From Deltaproteobacteria bacterium (GTDB lineage Bacteria; Desulfobacterota; Syntrophia; Syntrophales; JACQWR01): a DNA stretch of 64,000 nt. The stretch is taken from positions 62,001-126,000 of the forward strand of contig JACQWR010000006.1 in assembly GCA_016209105.1 (NCBI GenBank). Reading direction: 5' to 3'. A program made the translations under genes and the position numbers. Each line of letters opens with the position of its first letter. The stretch's first letter is position 1. Of the stretch, positions 1 to 10,222 are shown piece after piece. Below the pieces are notes generated by a model. That model did no database searches and was not told the DNA's origin. It worked only from the letters and a program-made list of their open reading frames with translations.

Positions 1-2
1 AT

Positions 3-104
3 AAACTAACTGATTTTTCGGAGGGCGTGAAAATTTTTCAATGTCTGGCAAAGCCGATCTCTTCCGAAGAGTTATACAAAACCATCGTTTCCGCTCTCAA
101 CTGA
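3..104 (+). CDS. C-terminal end of a response-regulator receiver domain protein (partial)
   Basis: An open frame runs in from the left edge and stops with TGA at 102-104, encoding 33 residues. The peptide contains CLAKPISSEELYKTIVSAL. This fits the last strand and helix of a CheY-like receiver: the conserved Lys-Pro pair (beta5-alpha5 loop) followed by an amphipathic helix. The protein ends there, so a receiver domain is at its C-terminus: either a single-domain regulator or a hybrid kinase with a terminal receiver. Its phosphoacceptor Asp lies outside the window. The following gene is a chemoreceptor, so a signalling role is likely, but the partner cannot be named. Confidence 0.7.
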   Translation, partial: KLTDFSEGVKIFQCLAKPISSEELYKTIVSALN

Positions 105-279
105 GCGGTGGGAGCTTTTATTATGAGTGCTAAGAGGCAAGATCAAGTTTGGCCGTCACGGGGCCACAGGTTGGTCCGGACGAAGTGTTTACGCGACTAC
201 CGGAGAGAAAACATTCAAGAAGTTCAATGGCTGACATTGTAGAGAAAAAGAATTTTTGCAGGGAGGAGGTAAGGGGAAA
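105..279. other. Intergenic spacer before the chemoreceptor gene
   Basis: No gene is evident in these 175 bases. A short inverted repeat TGGCC/GGCCA with a 7-nt loop lies near 150-166, and a GTCCGGAC palindrome near 175-182. I see no convincing sigma-28 or sigma-54 promoter. The spacer ends in the GGGAGGAGGT ribosome-binding site of the chemoreceptor. Confidence 0.4.
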
Positions 280-2232
280 ATGAATATCAATTTTTTATTG
301 AAGCGGGGTATTCAAAGAAAGCTGATTGTTACTTTTTTGCTGTTGGGGCTTATTCCCATGGCTATCATGGGCACTATGTCCTATATCGGTTCATCACGAA
401 CACTGGTGGACCAGACAAATGACCAGATGCGGGGTCTGACGACCAAGGCGATAGAACAGCTTGATTCGCAGATGATGATCTACCGGATGCAGATGGGGCA
501 TCTGATGACACCCTTCAAAATGGTGATAGACATGATGCAGGTTGGCATGGAGATAGATCAGGGGAACCGGGATAATTTAATGGCGGAAATGGCCAAATTT
601 CAAAAGGATTACCCGTCCTTTAAGCGGATGCGTCTGCTCGATGCCAAGGGCGATGAGAGGTTCACCAGCCAAGGTTCGGGTGCCGGCCAAAAGAATGAGG
701 CTTCCAGCCCCTGGTTCCAGAAAGCGCTGACCAGCCAGGACGTCGTCTTCAGCGACATGTTGCTGTCTCCGGATACCAAGCAGACCGTATTGGTCATGGC
801 AAAGGGGGTGCTCGACTCGGCGGGCAAGGCCTTTGCCGTGCTTGCCGTGGATATACTGGGCAGCTCCGTCACGGCGCCGGTTGATAACATCAAGATCGGA
901 AAAGCAGGGTATGCCTATATAATGAACAAGAATGGAGATGTGGTCGCCTATCCCGACAAGGCCAAGATATTGCAACTCAATCTGAACTCTTACAGTTTCG
1001 GCAAAGAGATATTGCAAAAGAAAACCGGCCTCATGGAGTACGAATGGGAAGGCGCAAATAAAATTGCGTCATTTCTCGAATATCCGGCCATGCAGTGGAC
1101 GGTGGTGGCGGCCGTTGATACGAACGACATTCTGGGAGCGGTGGACCGGATGAAGATGCTGTTTATCATCTTCGGCGTCTGCATGGCCGCAATTGCCCTG
1201 GTGATTGCCGTAATCGTTTCTCTCCGGATCGTGGGTCCCATTAATCGCGCCATTGAAGGCCTCAATGAAAGCGCCAACCAGGTGTCCTCCGCTTCGGCGC
1301 AACTTTCTTCTTCCAGCCAGTCCCTGGCCGAAGGGGCATCCCAGCAATCGGCGGGGATAGAGGAAACCTCATCCTCGCTGGAGGAAATGGCCTCCATGAC
1401 GAAGCAGAATGCGGACAATTCCAATCAGGCCAATCTGATGATGGGAGAGACGAGCAGAATCGTGGATGAGGCCAATATTGCCATGACGGAATTGACGAAA
1501 TCCATGAACGAGATTACGACGGCCAGTGAACAGACCGCGAAAATCATCAAGACGATAGATGAAATCGCCTTCCAAACGAATCTCCTGGCCCTGAATGCGG
1601 CGGTTGAAGCCGCCCGCGCCGGCGAGGCCGGTGCCGGTTTTGCCGTGGTGGCGGATGAAGTGAGGAATCTGGCCATGCGGGCTGCCGATGCCGCAAAAAA
1701 CACGGAAACCCTGATTGCGGAGACGGTTAAGAAAATCAAGAACGGTTCGGATATCGTTTCCAAGAGTAACGAGGCCTTCGGCAAGGTTGCGACCGGTTCC
1801 AAGAAGGTCGGTGAGCTGATCGGAGAAATAGCGGGGGCAAGCCAGGAGCAGGCGGAAGGAGTTAACCAGATAACGAAGGCTGTGGCCGAGATGGATACGG
1901 TGGTGCAACAGAACGCGGCCAATGCCGAGGAATCTGCGTCTGCCGCCGAGGAGATGAGTGCGCAGGCGGAGCAGATGAAGGGTTATGTGGGAGAACTGGT
2001 GACGCTGGTTGGCGGAACGGGCGATAACCTCGCTCTTAGGTCGGAAGGGGGATTCACCCTGGACGGCAGTCCCGCGGGGGAAATGGCGATGATCGGGCGA
2101 AAGTATGACGCTGCCCATTCCCATGGTGTGCCGGTTCCAGCCCGGAGGAGCGCTGCTTCCGGTCGAGGCAAGGAAATCAATCCCGAGCAGGTTATTCCTA
2201 TGAAAGAAGAAGGCGATTTTAAGGATTTCTAA
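280..2232 (+). CDS. Methyl-accepting chemotaxis protein with Cache-type sensor
   Basis: Transmembrane chemoreceptor that passes ligand signals to CheA/CheW. From ATG 280 it is 650 residues; this start has GGAGGAGGT seven bases upstream, whereas an earlier in-frame TTG (256) lies inside that site. A membrane helix at about residues 12-32 and another at about 290-312 flank a periplasmic region of some 260 residues. This region has Cache features, with [17 protein letters not shown] as the membrane-proximal PAS-like fold. The cytoplasmic part is a long coiled coil carrying the conserved hairpin tip [20 protein letters not shown], which contacts CheA and CheW. A classical HAMP domain is not obvious after the second helix, only a short linker. 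The tail lacks an NWETF-like CheR tether. The ligand cannot be deduced. Confidence 0.93.
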   Translation: MNINFLLKRGIQRKLIVTFLLLGLIPMAIMGTMSYIGSSRTLVDQTNDQMRGLTTKAIEQLDSQMMIYRMQMGHLMTPFKMVIDMMQVGMEIDQGNRDNLMAEMAKFQKDYPSFKRMRLLDAKGDERFTSQGSGAGQKNEASSPWFQKALTSQDVVFSDMLLSPDTKQTVLVMAKGVLDSAGKAFAVLAVDILGSSVTAPVDNIKIGKAGYAYIMNKNGDVVAYPDKAKILQLNLNSYSFGKEILQKKTGLMEYEWEGANKIASFLEYPAMQWTVVAAVDTNDILGAVDRMKMLFIIFGVCMAAIALVIAVIVSLRIVGPINRAIEGLNESANQVSSASAQLSSSSQSLAEGASQQSAGIEETSSSLEEMASMTKQNADNSNQANLMMGETSRIVDEANIAMTELTKSMNEITTASEQTAKIIKTIDEIAFQTNLLALNAAVEAARAGEAGAGFAVVADEVRNLAMRAADAAKNTETLIAETVKKIKNGSDIVSKSNEAFGKVATGSKKVGELIGEIAGASQEQAEGVNQITKAVAEMDTVVQQNAANAEESASAAEEMSAQAEQMKGYVGELVTLVGGTGDNLALRSEGGFTLDGSPAGEMAMIGRKYDAAHSHGVPVPARRSAASGRGKEINPEQVIPMKEEGDFKDF

Positions 2233-2237
2233 AAGCG

Positions 2238-2277
2238 GGTCAGGCATTTGTGCTTCATGAAGCACAAATGCCTGACC
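2238..2277. terminator. 40-bp perfect palindrome downstream of the chemoreceptor gene
   Basis: Six bases after the stop codon lies a perfect 20+20 bp inverted repeat, left arm GGTCAGGCATTTGTGCTTCA, right arm its exact reverse complement with no spacer. As RNA it would form a very stable hairpin and could end chemoreceptor transcription or protect the mRNA. No T-run follows, so an intrinsic terminator is only one possibility. A repeat element or protein-binding palindrome would look the same. Confidence 0.6.
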
Positions 2278-2281
2278 GTTC

Positions 2282-2331
2282 GCGCATCTCATGAAGGACC
2301 GCTTTGCGGGCGCGGGCGGGGTGAGATGCGC
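2282..2331. repeat. Second inverted repeat next to the 40-bp palindrome
   Basis: GCGCATCTCA at 2282-2291 is matched by TGAGATGCGC at 2322-2331, with a 30-base GC-rich loop. It directly follows the 40-bp palindrome, so two hairpins stand in tandem between the chemoreceptor and cheR. Confidence 0.5.
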
Positions 2332-2390
2332 ACTGGGTAAAATGATTCTTTCCTTACGAGGAGGCCCACTCCGGCGGGCGGAGGACTTCT

Positions 2391-3266
2391 TTGTTGGCGG
2401 CCGGTCGTATCTTACCGGCCGTAGGGTGGGGGGATATTTTGATTATCGCAGAGCTGAGGGACACTGATTTTGGGAAAATCAGCCGGCTTGTCTATGAAAA
2501 GTGCGGGATCAATCTCCATGAGGGAAAGAAAGAGCTGGTGAGCGCCCGCTTGGGCAAGCGCCTGAGAGAGGGGAATTTCAAGTCCTTTGCCGATTATTAC
2601 CGCTATGTAACGACTGAGGAAGGTACGGATGAGTTGGTTCGCATGATCGATTCCATCTCGACAAATCTAACGTATTTTTTCCGGGAAGAAAGTCACTTAA
2701 AAAAACTGCAGGTCATTCTGGCAACTATGATGGAAAAGGCAGGCCCCCGCGGCCGGTTTCCGAAATTGAGAATATGGAGCGCGGGTTGTTCCACGGGCGA
2801 GGAGCCCTATTCTATTGCGATAACCGTAAAGGAATGTATGGGGGGCAGGCCTATTGATGTGAGCATACTGGCCACCGATATTTCCACGAGCGTTTTGAAA
2901 ACAGCCTCCAGCGGTATCTATATAAAGGAGAAGCTCAAAAATATCTCTCCGGTCATTGTAAAAAAATATTTTCAGTATGGATGCGATAAATGGAGCGGAT
3001 ATTACCGCATCAAAAACAATATCAGGGACACGGTAAAATTTGTCAGATTCAATCTTATGGAGGTGCCGCCTTCCCAATATTGTTTTGACGTCATTTTTTG
3101 CAGGAATGTTATGATTTATTTTGATAAACCGACGCAAAATGCCCTGACCAACAGATTCTATCATTGCCTGGAAAAGGGCGGCCATTTTTTTATCGGACAC
3201 TCGGAAAGTCTTACGGGCTTAGACCACAAATTCAAATATGTAGAACCAAGCGTTTACCGGAAATGA
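2391..3266 (+). CDS. cheR: Chemotaxis protein methyltransferase CheR
   Basis: Methylates receptor glutamates using S-adenosylmethionine, in opposition to CheB. About 291 residues, normal for the family. The N-terminal helical domain (ISRLVYEKCGINLHEGKKEL, about residues 26-45) precedes the Rossmann-type methyltransferase fold with the SAM motif LRIWSAGCSTGEEPYSIAI and the FDVIFCRNVMIYFD motif near residues 232-246. The chosen start is TTG 2391, because GGAGGA lies six bases upstream. An alternative TTG at 2439 has only a G-run before it but would give the N-terminus more typical of the family. First gene of the chemotaxis operon; cheD follows after four bases. Confidence 0.93.
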   Translation: MLAAGRILPAVGWGDILIIAELRDTDFGKISRLVYEKCGINLHEGKKELVSARLGKRLREGNFKSFADYYRYVTTEEGTDELVRMIDSISTNLTYFFREESHLKKLQVILATMMEKAGPRGRFPKLRIWSAGCSTGEEPYSIAITVKECMGGRPIDVSILATDISTSVLKTASSGIYIKEKLKNISPVIVKKYFQYGCDKWSGYYRIKNNIRDTVKFVRFNLMEVPPSQYCFDVIFCRNVMIYFDKPTQNALTNRFYHCLEKGGHFFIGHSESLTGLDHKFKYVEPSVYRK

Positions 3267-3270
3267 ATTT

Positions 3271-3753
3271 ATGAGTGAGATTGTCGTCGGTATTTCGGAT
3301 ATAAAATGGAGCAACAATAAGGACGACGTTCTTGTTACGTATGCCTTAGGATCCTGCATTGCCGTTGTTGTTTATGATCCTAAAGCATGCGTGGGAGGAC
3401 TTTTACATTTCATGCTTCCTGATTCGTCGCTGGATATTTATAAAGCCCGGGAAAATCCGGGCATGTTTGCCGACACGGGCATTCCCTTGCTGTTTAAAGC
3501 CTGCTACGGCCTGGGTGCGGAGAAGAAACGGATGATCGTCAAGGTCGCCGGAGGCGCCAGCATTCTTGATGATACGAGTTTTTTCCGGATCGGGCAAAAG
3601 AATATGACGGCGATGCGGAAGATATTCTGGAAAAACAATGTTATGGTGGATGCCGAAGATACCGGCAGTAACTACAACCGAACCGTGCGTCTTGATATGA
3701 ATAGCGGCAAGGTTTATGTCAAGACTTCCGGTGGGGAGAACAAGGTATTGTAA
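3271..3753 (+). CDS. cheD: Chemoreceptor glutamine deamidase CheD
   Basis: Deamidates receptor glutamines to methylatable glutamates and in many bacteria is bound by CheC-type phosphatases. 160 residues. The catalytic set known from the family is intact: Thr23, Cys29 in YALGSC and His46 in GGLLHFMLP. The conserved core VAGGAS and the C-terminal DTGSNYNRTVRLDMNSGKVY are also present. It follows cheR after four bases, and its stop overlaps the next start (TAATG). A second CheD-like gene at 5534 lacks these residues, so this copy is the one expected to be active. Confidence 0.95.
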   Translation: MSEIVVGISDIKWSNNKDDVLVTYALGSCIAVVVYDPKACVGGLLHFMLPDSSLDIYKARENPGMFADTGIPLLFKACYGLGAEKKRMIVKVAGGASILDDTSFFRIGQKNMTAMRKIFWKNNVMVDAEDTGSNYNRTVRLDMNSGKVYVKTSGGENKVL

Positions 3754-4598
3754 TGATTGACAACATATTAAAATCAATCGACAATATCCCCGCTTTTCCG
3801 GCAACTGTCCAGAAAGTGTCGGCATTGCTCAATACCGATGACTACTCGGCAGTGGAAGTGGCAAACGTGATTAAATACGACCAGGCTATTACCGCGAACA
3901 TTCTGAGAATGAGCAACTCCGCCTATTTTGGCGCGCATGAAAAAATATATACAATTATTGATGCAGTGACCTTCCTTGGCCAGCAGAATCTCATCCGTGC
4001 CGTGCAGACAGCAGGCGTCTCAAAATTCTACCGGAAAGCCGCAAAGGGATACGTTGCCAAGGCCAGTGATTTGTGGGAGCATTCTGTTGCCGTAGCCCTT
4101 ATGTCGCAAATTCTCTCGAAACGGGTATGCTGCCGGGAGAATCCCGTTCTCTATACGGCGGCGCTCATGCACGATGTAGGCAAGGTTATTCTGGGTGAAT
4201 TTGTTCACGAATCATTCCAGAAGATCATGGAACTCGTTTCCGATCAGGGATATTCATTTCTCGAGGCAGAAGAAAAAATCATCGGGGTTGACCACGGAAA
4301 ATTGGGTGGTAAAATTGCCGCACACTGGAATTTCCCCAAGGAAATCGAGGATGCGATTGCCTATCATCACCGGCCTGATCTGCTCAAAGACAGCGAGAGC
4401 GACGTCCCCTGGCTGGTGTATCTTTCCGACGAGTCTTGCCTGATGATGGGTCTCGACGGCGGCGTGGACGGACTGGCCCACAGGTGGGTGGGTGAGGGAT
4501 TAACAAGGTTTAACCTTCGGAGTAAAGATCTTGAGCAGAGCTTTATCCTTCTCGCGGAGGATTTAAAGCGCGCCAAGGAGATGATTGCTATCGTATGA
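3753..4598 (+). CDS. HDOD domain protein of the chemotaxis operon
   Basis: 281 residues with an HDOD fold throughout. NIPAFPATVQKVSALL at the N-terminus and VIKYDQAITANILRMSNSAY match the family signature, followed by an HD-like motif (LMHDVGKVIL near residue 130) and a second histidine-rich stretch (AIAYHHRP). HDOD proteins are regulatory and their biochemical activity is usually unknown. Some sit next to chemotaxis or c-di-GMP genes and act as output or scaffold proteins. The start overlaps the cheD stop by one base, implying translational coupling. The exact role here is not deducible. Confidence 0.85.
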   Translation: MIDNILKSIDNIPAFPATVQKVSALLNTDDYSAVEVANVIKYDQAITANILRMSNSAYFGAHEKIYTIIDAVTFLGQQNLIRAVQTAGVSKFYRKAAKGYVAKASDLWEHSVAVALMSQILSKRVCCRENPVLYTAALMHDVGKVILGEFVHESFQKIMELVSDQGYSFLEAEEKIIGVDHGKLGGKIAAHWNFPKEIEDAIAYHHRPDLLKDSESDVPWLVYLSDESCLMMGLDGGVDGLAHRWVGEGLTRFNLRSKDLEQSFILLAEDLKRAKEMIAIV

Positions 4599-4659
4599 GA
4601 GGATGGTATTTTTTGTGAAAGGCACATTGGGGTGTGAGCGATTTCAACTGCTCGGAATA

Positions 4660-4682
4660 CCCTTCGCCTTTTTGAAGAAGGG
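4660..4682 (+). promoter_or_regulatory. Hairpin covering the ribosome-binding site of the cheY-like gene
   Basis: CCCTTC at 4660-4665 can pair with GAAGGG at 4677-4682, part of the AAGGGGGC ribosome-binding site of the gene at 4689. A six-base-pair stem with an 11-nt loop could reduce translation initiation. This is a structural observation only. Confidence 0.3.
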
Positions 4683-4688
4683 GGCGTT

Positions 4689-5120
4689 ATGTCATTCAAT
4701 TTAATGATCGTTGACGATTCAAACGCAATGCGGGCCGTGATCCGGAAGATTGTCTCCATATCAGGTTTTAAGGTGGACCGGTGCTTTGAGGCAAACAACG
4801 GCAGAGAGGCATTGGATATGCTGGCAAAGGATTGGGTTGATGTCATTATTTCCGATATCAACATGCCCGATGTCAATGGTCTCGAGTTGTTGAATGCTCT
4901 GAAACACGACGATCTCTATAAGGATATCCCGGTTATTATGATTACCACGGAAGGGAGCAGCGAGCGCATGCAGGAGGCCCTTGCCCATGGGGCGAAAGGC
5001 TTTATAAAAAAACCTTTTTTACCGGAAGATCTAAAACGCGTTCTTCATGAAGTCATAGGAGTGGGAGAGGATGGAGAATATGCAGAAGATAAAAGAGATG
5101 TTGATGGAGTCGATTTTTGA
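4689..5120 (+). CDS. CheY-like single-domain response regulator
   Basis: 143 residues, a receiver domain only. The acidic pair (IVDDSNAMR), phosphoacceptor Asp (DVIISDINMPDVNGLELL, about residue 57), Thr (VIMITTEGSS) and Lys (GFIKKPF) are all present, so it should be phosphorylatable. The C-terminus is slightly longer than CheY and acidic. The ribosome-binding site AAGGGGGC lies four bases before ATG. The gene overlaps the next (CheX-like) by 50 bp, a strong sign of coupled expression. It differs from the more canonical CheY at 9309, so it may serve adaptation or a side pathway instead of motor switching. Confidence 0.9.
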   Translation: MSFNLMIVDDSNAMRAVIRKIVSISGFKVDRCFEANNGREALDMLAKDWVDVIISDINMPDVNGLELLNALKHDDLYKDIPVIMITTEGSSERMQEALAHGAKGFIKKPFLPEDLKRVLHEVIGVGEDGEYAEDKRDVDGVDF

Positions 5121-5517
5121 AGTTTTTGAAAAAATGTATTACATTTTCCTCGAACCGCTCGACACGGACAGCGGGACGTATGATATGGGGGCGTCCATTG
5201 GTTTTCATGGGCCTGCCAACGGCGAGATTCGGATTTTGATTTCGAAAAAAATGGCGGGAAAAATGGTGCAGAACATGTTGAACATCCGGGAGGAGGACGT
5301 GACGGCGAAACTTTTGGAGGATTGCCTGAAAGAATCGGCAAACATGATCTGCGGTAATTTCCTCCGTAAATTAGATTCGAACCAGGTCTTTAATCTGACT
5401 CTGCCGACATTTGACGGCAATCCCGTTGTAGCGGACTATACAGCTTCATTGAGAATAGCCTTTGAATCTGAAGGCGATGGTATGGGCGTGAGCATGAGCA
5501 TGACGGATCAGACGTGA
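5071..5517 (+). CDS. CheX-like chemotaxis phosphatase (CheC/CheX/FliY family)
   Basis: 148 residues with one CheX-type unit. The motif LKESANMICGNFLRKL contains the Glu-x2-Asn pair (E and N of ESAN) that, in CheX/CheC, inserts into the response-regulator active site to dephosphorylate it. The start at ATG 5071 lies inside the preceding receiver gene (50-bp overlap), giving a regulator-phosphatase pair made together. A CheD-like gene follows; in other bacteria CheC/CheX proteins bind CheD. An in-frame ATG at 5080 or 5098 is possible as alternative start. Confidence 0.8.
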   Translation: MENMQKIKEMLMESIFEVFEKMYYIFLEPLDTDSGTYDMGASIGFHGPANGEIRILISKKMAGKMVQNMLNIREEDVTAKLLEDCLKESANMICGNFLRKLDSNQVFNLTLPTFDGNPVVADYTASLRIAFESEGDGMGVSMSMTDQT

Positions 5518-5533
5518 TAAAACAAGACCCGCA

Positions 5534-7071
<1,538 letters not shown>

Positions 7072-9252
7072 ATGATGGAATATGATAATTTAATTGCTTT
7101 ATTGAATAGCATGGCTTCCGATATTCTTTTCCTTGATGGTACGAATATTGATATTCCGTCAACAGGCAAGTTCCTCAATCAATTGGACGAAATAATAAAA
7201 GAGGCGGAAAACGTCAAGGTAAGCGAGGTAAAAGAGGTAGCCCAGAGTCTTGCCGGTTGTCTGGAAAAAATTATTCTCGGCACCGATGAGGGAGCCGGCT
7301 TGACTCATTTGGTGAAAGGCACTTCCCTGATGCAGGAGATTGTGGATGCTTATAAAGCGGGCGGAGCATACCACGGTGACTTGGGAAGTTTTCATAACCC
7401 GGACAGCCCTTCTGCGGTTGCGTCTGCCGATTCGCCTTCTCCGGTTCCCGCGGGAGAAGAAGAGCCTCAGGCGGAAAAATTTCAGATACAGGATGAGTCT
7501 TTGCTGAAGGACTTTATCGTTGAGGGGCTGGAGTACATAGACGAAATAGAGGTTAATATCCTCAATCTGGAAAATAATCCCGATGACAAAGATTACATCA
7601 ATGCCATCTTCAGGCCCTTTCATTCCATCAAAGGGGTTGCCAGCTTCCTCAATCTTGAAAATATAAGAGACCTTGCCCACAATCTGGAGAGCCTGCTCGA
7701 CAAGGCAAGAAATGGTGAATTGCAAGTTAAACCTCCGCTGATAGACGTTGTCCTTGACGGCGCGGACGCCTTGAAAACAATGATCGGATCTCTGAAAAGC
7801 GAACTGGAGGGAAAGGGAAAGACACCGGTAAATATTGATTTGGCGGCGCTGGGAGCCAGAATAAAAAGCGTTGAACGGGGCGTAGCGATCATTACACAAC
7901 CGGAAAAAATAGGTGAGATACTCATAGCAGACGGGGTTATCACAGAGGATGTGCTTGAAGAAGGGTTGAAGGTTGCGCAGGCAAGCCCCGAAAAGAAAAT
8001 CGGGGAGGCCCTCATCAGCAAAGGCGCTGTTACACCGAAGCAGGTTTCCCAGGCACTGAGAAAACAAGCCGATCAGATAACTGATACCTCTACGGTCCGT
8101 GTGGATATAGGCAAGCTGGACGATATGATTGATATGGTGGGGGAACTGGTTATTACCCAGTCCATGATTCAGCAGGATCTGAAAAATCAGCTGAATGCGG
8201 ACAAAAACCTGACGCGAGATATTTCCCAGTTCTTCCGCGTTACTTCGGAATTGCAGAGAGTATCAACCAGTCTGAGGATGGTGCCCATAAAACAGACTTT
8301 CCAGAGGATGTCCCGTCTGGTAAGGGATCTGGCCAAAAACGCCGGGAAAGTAATTTCCGTAGAAATGGTGGGTGAAGATACGGAAATTGACAGGAATATG
8401 GTAGACGAGATATACAACCCCCTGGTGCACATGATACGTAATTCCGTTGATCATGGCATAGAGCCGCCGGAAGAGCGGAAAAAAGTGGGAAAACCGGAAA
8501 GAGGGCTTATAAAACTGAAAGCGTATCACCGGGGGGGGAATGTCGTTATCGAGATAGCGGACGATGGGAAAGGACTGAATAAAGAAAAAATATTGCAAAA
8601 AGCGGTCAAGAATGGTGTTATCAGCAGTATGGAGGGGCTGTCGGACAGCGAGATTTATCGGTTGGTTTTTGTCCCCGGCCTTTCGACGGCGGAAAAAGTC
8701 ACCGATGTCTCCGGACGCGGGGTTGGTATGGACGTGGTAAAGCAGGCCGTGGAAAAATTGAGAGGGAAAATAGAGATTGAGAGTGTCTCCGGCAGTGGCA
8801 CCTCGTTTATAACTCGCTTTCCGCTTACCATGGCGATTATTGATGGTATGATTGTAAAGGTTGGCAGCGAACATTATATTCTTCCTACGACGGCGATACG
8901 TCAGGCATTGCGTCCTTTGCGGGAATCGTACAACAGTATTGTCGGCAAGGGGGAGACGGTGGACGTGATGGGACACATTATGCCTCTGGTAAGGCTGTAC
9001 AAGATATTTAACATAGAGGCTGAGCACCAGGATCCCTGGGATGCAATTGTCGTAGTTGTTGAAGGTGAGAACCGCTCCAAGTGTCTTCTGGTGGACAAGA
9101 TTATAGGAAAAGCAGAAGTTGTTATAAAATCTCTCGGGAGCGGGTTTAAAAAGGTCAAGGGCGTTTCTGGGGGGGCGATCATGGGAGACGGGCGCATAGG
9201 TCTGATCCTTGATCCTGAAGGATTGTTTGAACTGAGCGAGACAATACATTAA
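7072..9252 (+). CDS. cheA: Chemotaxis histidine kinase CheA with extra N-terminal and GspE-N-like regions
   Basis: 726 residues. Residues 1-100 form an extra helical region resembling a degenerate Hpt-like or docking domain, followed by a Ser/Pro/Glu linker. The phosphotransfer (P1) domain lies at about 140-250 with phospho-His184 in RPFHSIKGVASF. At about 279-332 a repeat-like unit (IGEILIADGVITEDVLEEGL, then IGEALISKGAVTPKQVSQAL) resembles the N-terminal domain of GspE/PilB ATPases and replaces a typical P2. Dimerisation (about 340-415), ATPase (NPLVHMIRNSVDHGIE, DDGKGL, VSGRGVGMDVV) and CheW-like P5 domains complete it. No separate cheW is in the window. It phosphorylates CheY and CheB. 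Confidence 0.95.
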   Translation: MMEYDNLIALLNSMASDILFLDGTNIDIPSTGKFLNQLDEIIKEAENVKVSEVKEVAQSLAGCLEKIILGTDEGAGLTHLVKGTSLMQEIVDAYKAGGAYHGDLGSFHNPDSPSAVASADSPSPVPAGEEEPQAEKFQIQDESLLKDFIVEGLEYIDEIEVNILNLENNPDDKDYINAIFRPFHSIKGVASFLNLENIRDLAHNLESLLDKARNGELQVKPPLIDVVLDGADALKTMIGSLKSELEGKGKTPVNIDLAALGARIKSVERGVAIITQPEKIGEILIADGVITEDVLEEGLKVAQASPEKKIGEALISKGAVTPKQVSQALRKQADQITDTSTVRVDIGKLDDMIDMVGELVITQSMIQQDLKNQLNADKNLTRDISQFFRVTSELQRVSTSLRMVPIKQTFQRMSRLVRDLAKNAGKVISVEMVGEDTEIDRNMVDEIYNPLVHMIRNSVDHGIEPPEERKKVGKPERGLIKLKAYHRGGNVVIEIADDGKGLNKEKILQKAVKNGVISSMEGLSDSEIYRLVFVPGLSTAEKVTDVSGRGVGMDVVKQAVEKLRGKIEIESVSGSGTSFITRFPLTMAIIDGMIVKVGSEHYILPTTAIRQALRPLRESYNSIVGKGETVDVMGHIMPLVRLYKIFNIEAEHQDPWDAIVVVVEGENRSKCLLVDKIIGKAEVVIKSLGSGFKKVKGVSGGAIMGDGRIGLILDPEGLFELSETIH

Positions 9253-9280
9253 TGGGTGACAAACATTGCATAAATATTTT

Positions 9281-9288
9281 GCCGATAG
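9281..9288 (+). promoter_or_regulatory. Possible sigma-28 -10 element before cheY
   Basis: GCCGATAG matches the sigma-28 -10 consensus GCCGATAA in seven of eight bases and lies 20 bases before cheY. The expected -35 position reads AACATTGC, a poor match to TAAAGTTT, so promoter function is doubtful. Confidence 0.3.
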
Positions 9289-9308
9289 CCGGTTTTTAGG
9301 AGGTATGT

Positions 9309-9689
9309 ATGGACAAGGATATTAAAATACTGATAGTCGATGATTTTGCTACGATGAGGAAGGTGGTGCGAAACCTCCTGAAGCAGAGCGGCTATGAAAA
9401 CGTAGTCGAAGCCGAAGACGGCGTCACGGCGATGAGGATACTAAAAACGCAGAAAATAGACTTTGTCATATCGGACTGGAATATGCCCAATATGAGCGGC
9501 ATCGAACTGTTAAAAGCGGTGCGTGGAGATGCCGATATAAACAAAACCCCCTTTCTCATGGTTACCGCAGAGGCCCTCCAGGATAATGTTGTGGCGGCTG
9601 TTAAAGCAGGGGTAAGCAATTATATCGTTAAACCGTTTACGGCGGAAGTTCTGAATGAAAAGATCCAGAAGATCATGGAGAAGATGTGA
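9309..9689 (+). CDS. cheY: Chemotaxis response regulator CheY
   Basis: 126 residues, canonical CheY length. Acidic pair in LIVDDFATMRKVVRNLL, phosphoacceptor Asp in DFVISDWNMPNMSG (about residue 57), Thr in FLMVTAEA and Lys in YIVKPF are all intact. The N-terminal pattern (DFATMRKVVRNLLK) is that of the motor-binding CheY, so this is the best candidate for switching the flagellar motor through FliM. GGAGGT lies upstream of the start. A CheX phosphatase gene follows. Confidence 0.94.
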   Translation: MDKDIKILIVDDFATMRKVVRNLLKQSGYENVVEAEDGVTAMRILKTQKIDFVISDWNMPNMSGIELLKAVRGDADINKTPFLMVTAEALQDNVVAAVKAGVSNYIVKPFTAEVLNEKIQKIMEKM

Positions 9690-9716
9690 AACAATTTTAA
9701 ATAATGAGGATAGATT

Positions 9717-10184
9717 ATGAATGTTAAATTTATAAACCCCTTCCTGGATGGGACGATCAGTGTACTCAAAACAATGGCTTTCGTCGAACCCCAAGCCGGC
9801 AAACCGTTTTTGAAAAAAGATAATTCAGCCCGTGGTGATATTTCGGCGATCATCGGATTGACGGGAGATGCAATAGGCTCTCTGGCTCTCAGCTTCAGTG
9901 AAGGGGCAATCATAAAAATCGTGTCCAATATGCTGGGAGAAGATATCCAGGATATTAACCGTGATATAAAAGACGCCGTAGGTGAAATAACCAATATGGT
10001 TTCCGGCGTGGCGAGGAAACATTTGGAAGCGGAGGGTCTCAATATTATTGCGGCTATTCCGACGGTTGTTTCGGGGAAAGATCATTCCATACTTCATGTT
10101 CTGGGGGGACCAAGCGTAATCATTCCCTTTACCATAGTGGAAGGATCTTTTGTGGTTGATGTATGCCTGGGTGAACCGACATAG
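9717..10184 (+). CDS. cheX: CheY-P phosphatase CheX
   Basis: 155 residues of the CheX family. The active-site motif is DAVGEITNMVSGVARKHL, with the Glu and Asn that act on phospho-CheY. It starts with NVKFINPFLDGTISVLKTM, typical of CheX. Last gene of the chemotaxis operon and directly behind cheY, so CheY-P is its obvious substrate. It is distinct from the shorter CheX-like protein at 5071. Confidence 0.93.
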   Translation: MNVKFINPFLDGTISVLKTMAFVEPQAGKPFLKKDNSARGDISAIIGLTGDAIGSLALSFSEGAIIKIVSNMLGEDIQDINRDIKDAVGEITNMVSGVARKHLEAEGLNIIAAIPTVVSGKDHSILHVLGGPSVIIPFTIVEGSFVVDVCLGEPT

Positions 10185-10205
10185 CAGATTAGGTCCATGA
10201 TTGGC

Positions 10206-10222
10206 CCGTCAGTACCTGACGG
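10206..10222. terminator. Hairpin between convergent cheX and motB
   Basis: CCGTCAG-TAC-CTGACGG forms a seven-base-pair stem with a three-base loop. It lies between the end of cheX (plus) and the end of motB (minus), a position suited to a bidirectional terminator. No clear T-run follows on either strand. Confidence 0.5.

Noticed and set aside
1369-2292. 307-codon minus-strand frame opposite the chemoreceptor
   Set aside because: Mirror of the repetitive coiled-coil coding sequence; His/Arg/Leu-rich translation without any domain.
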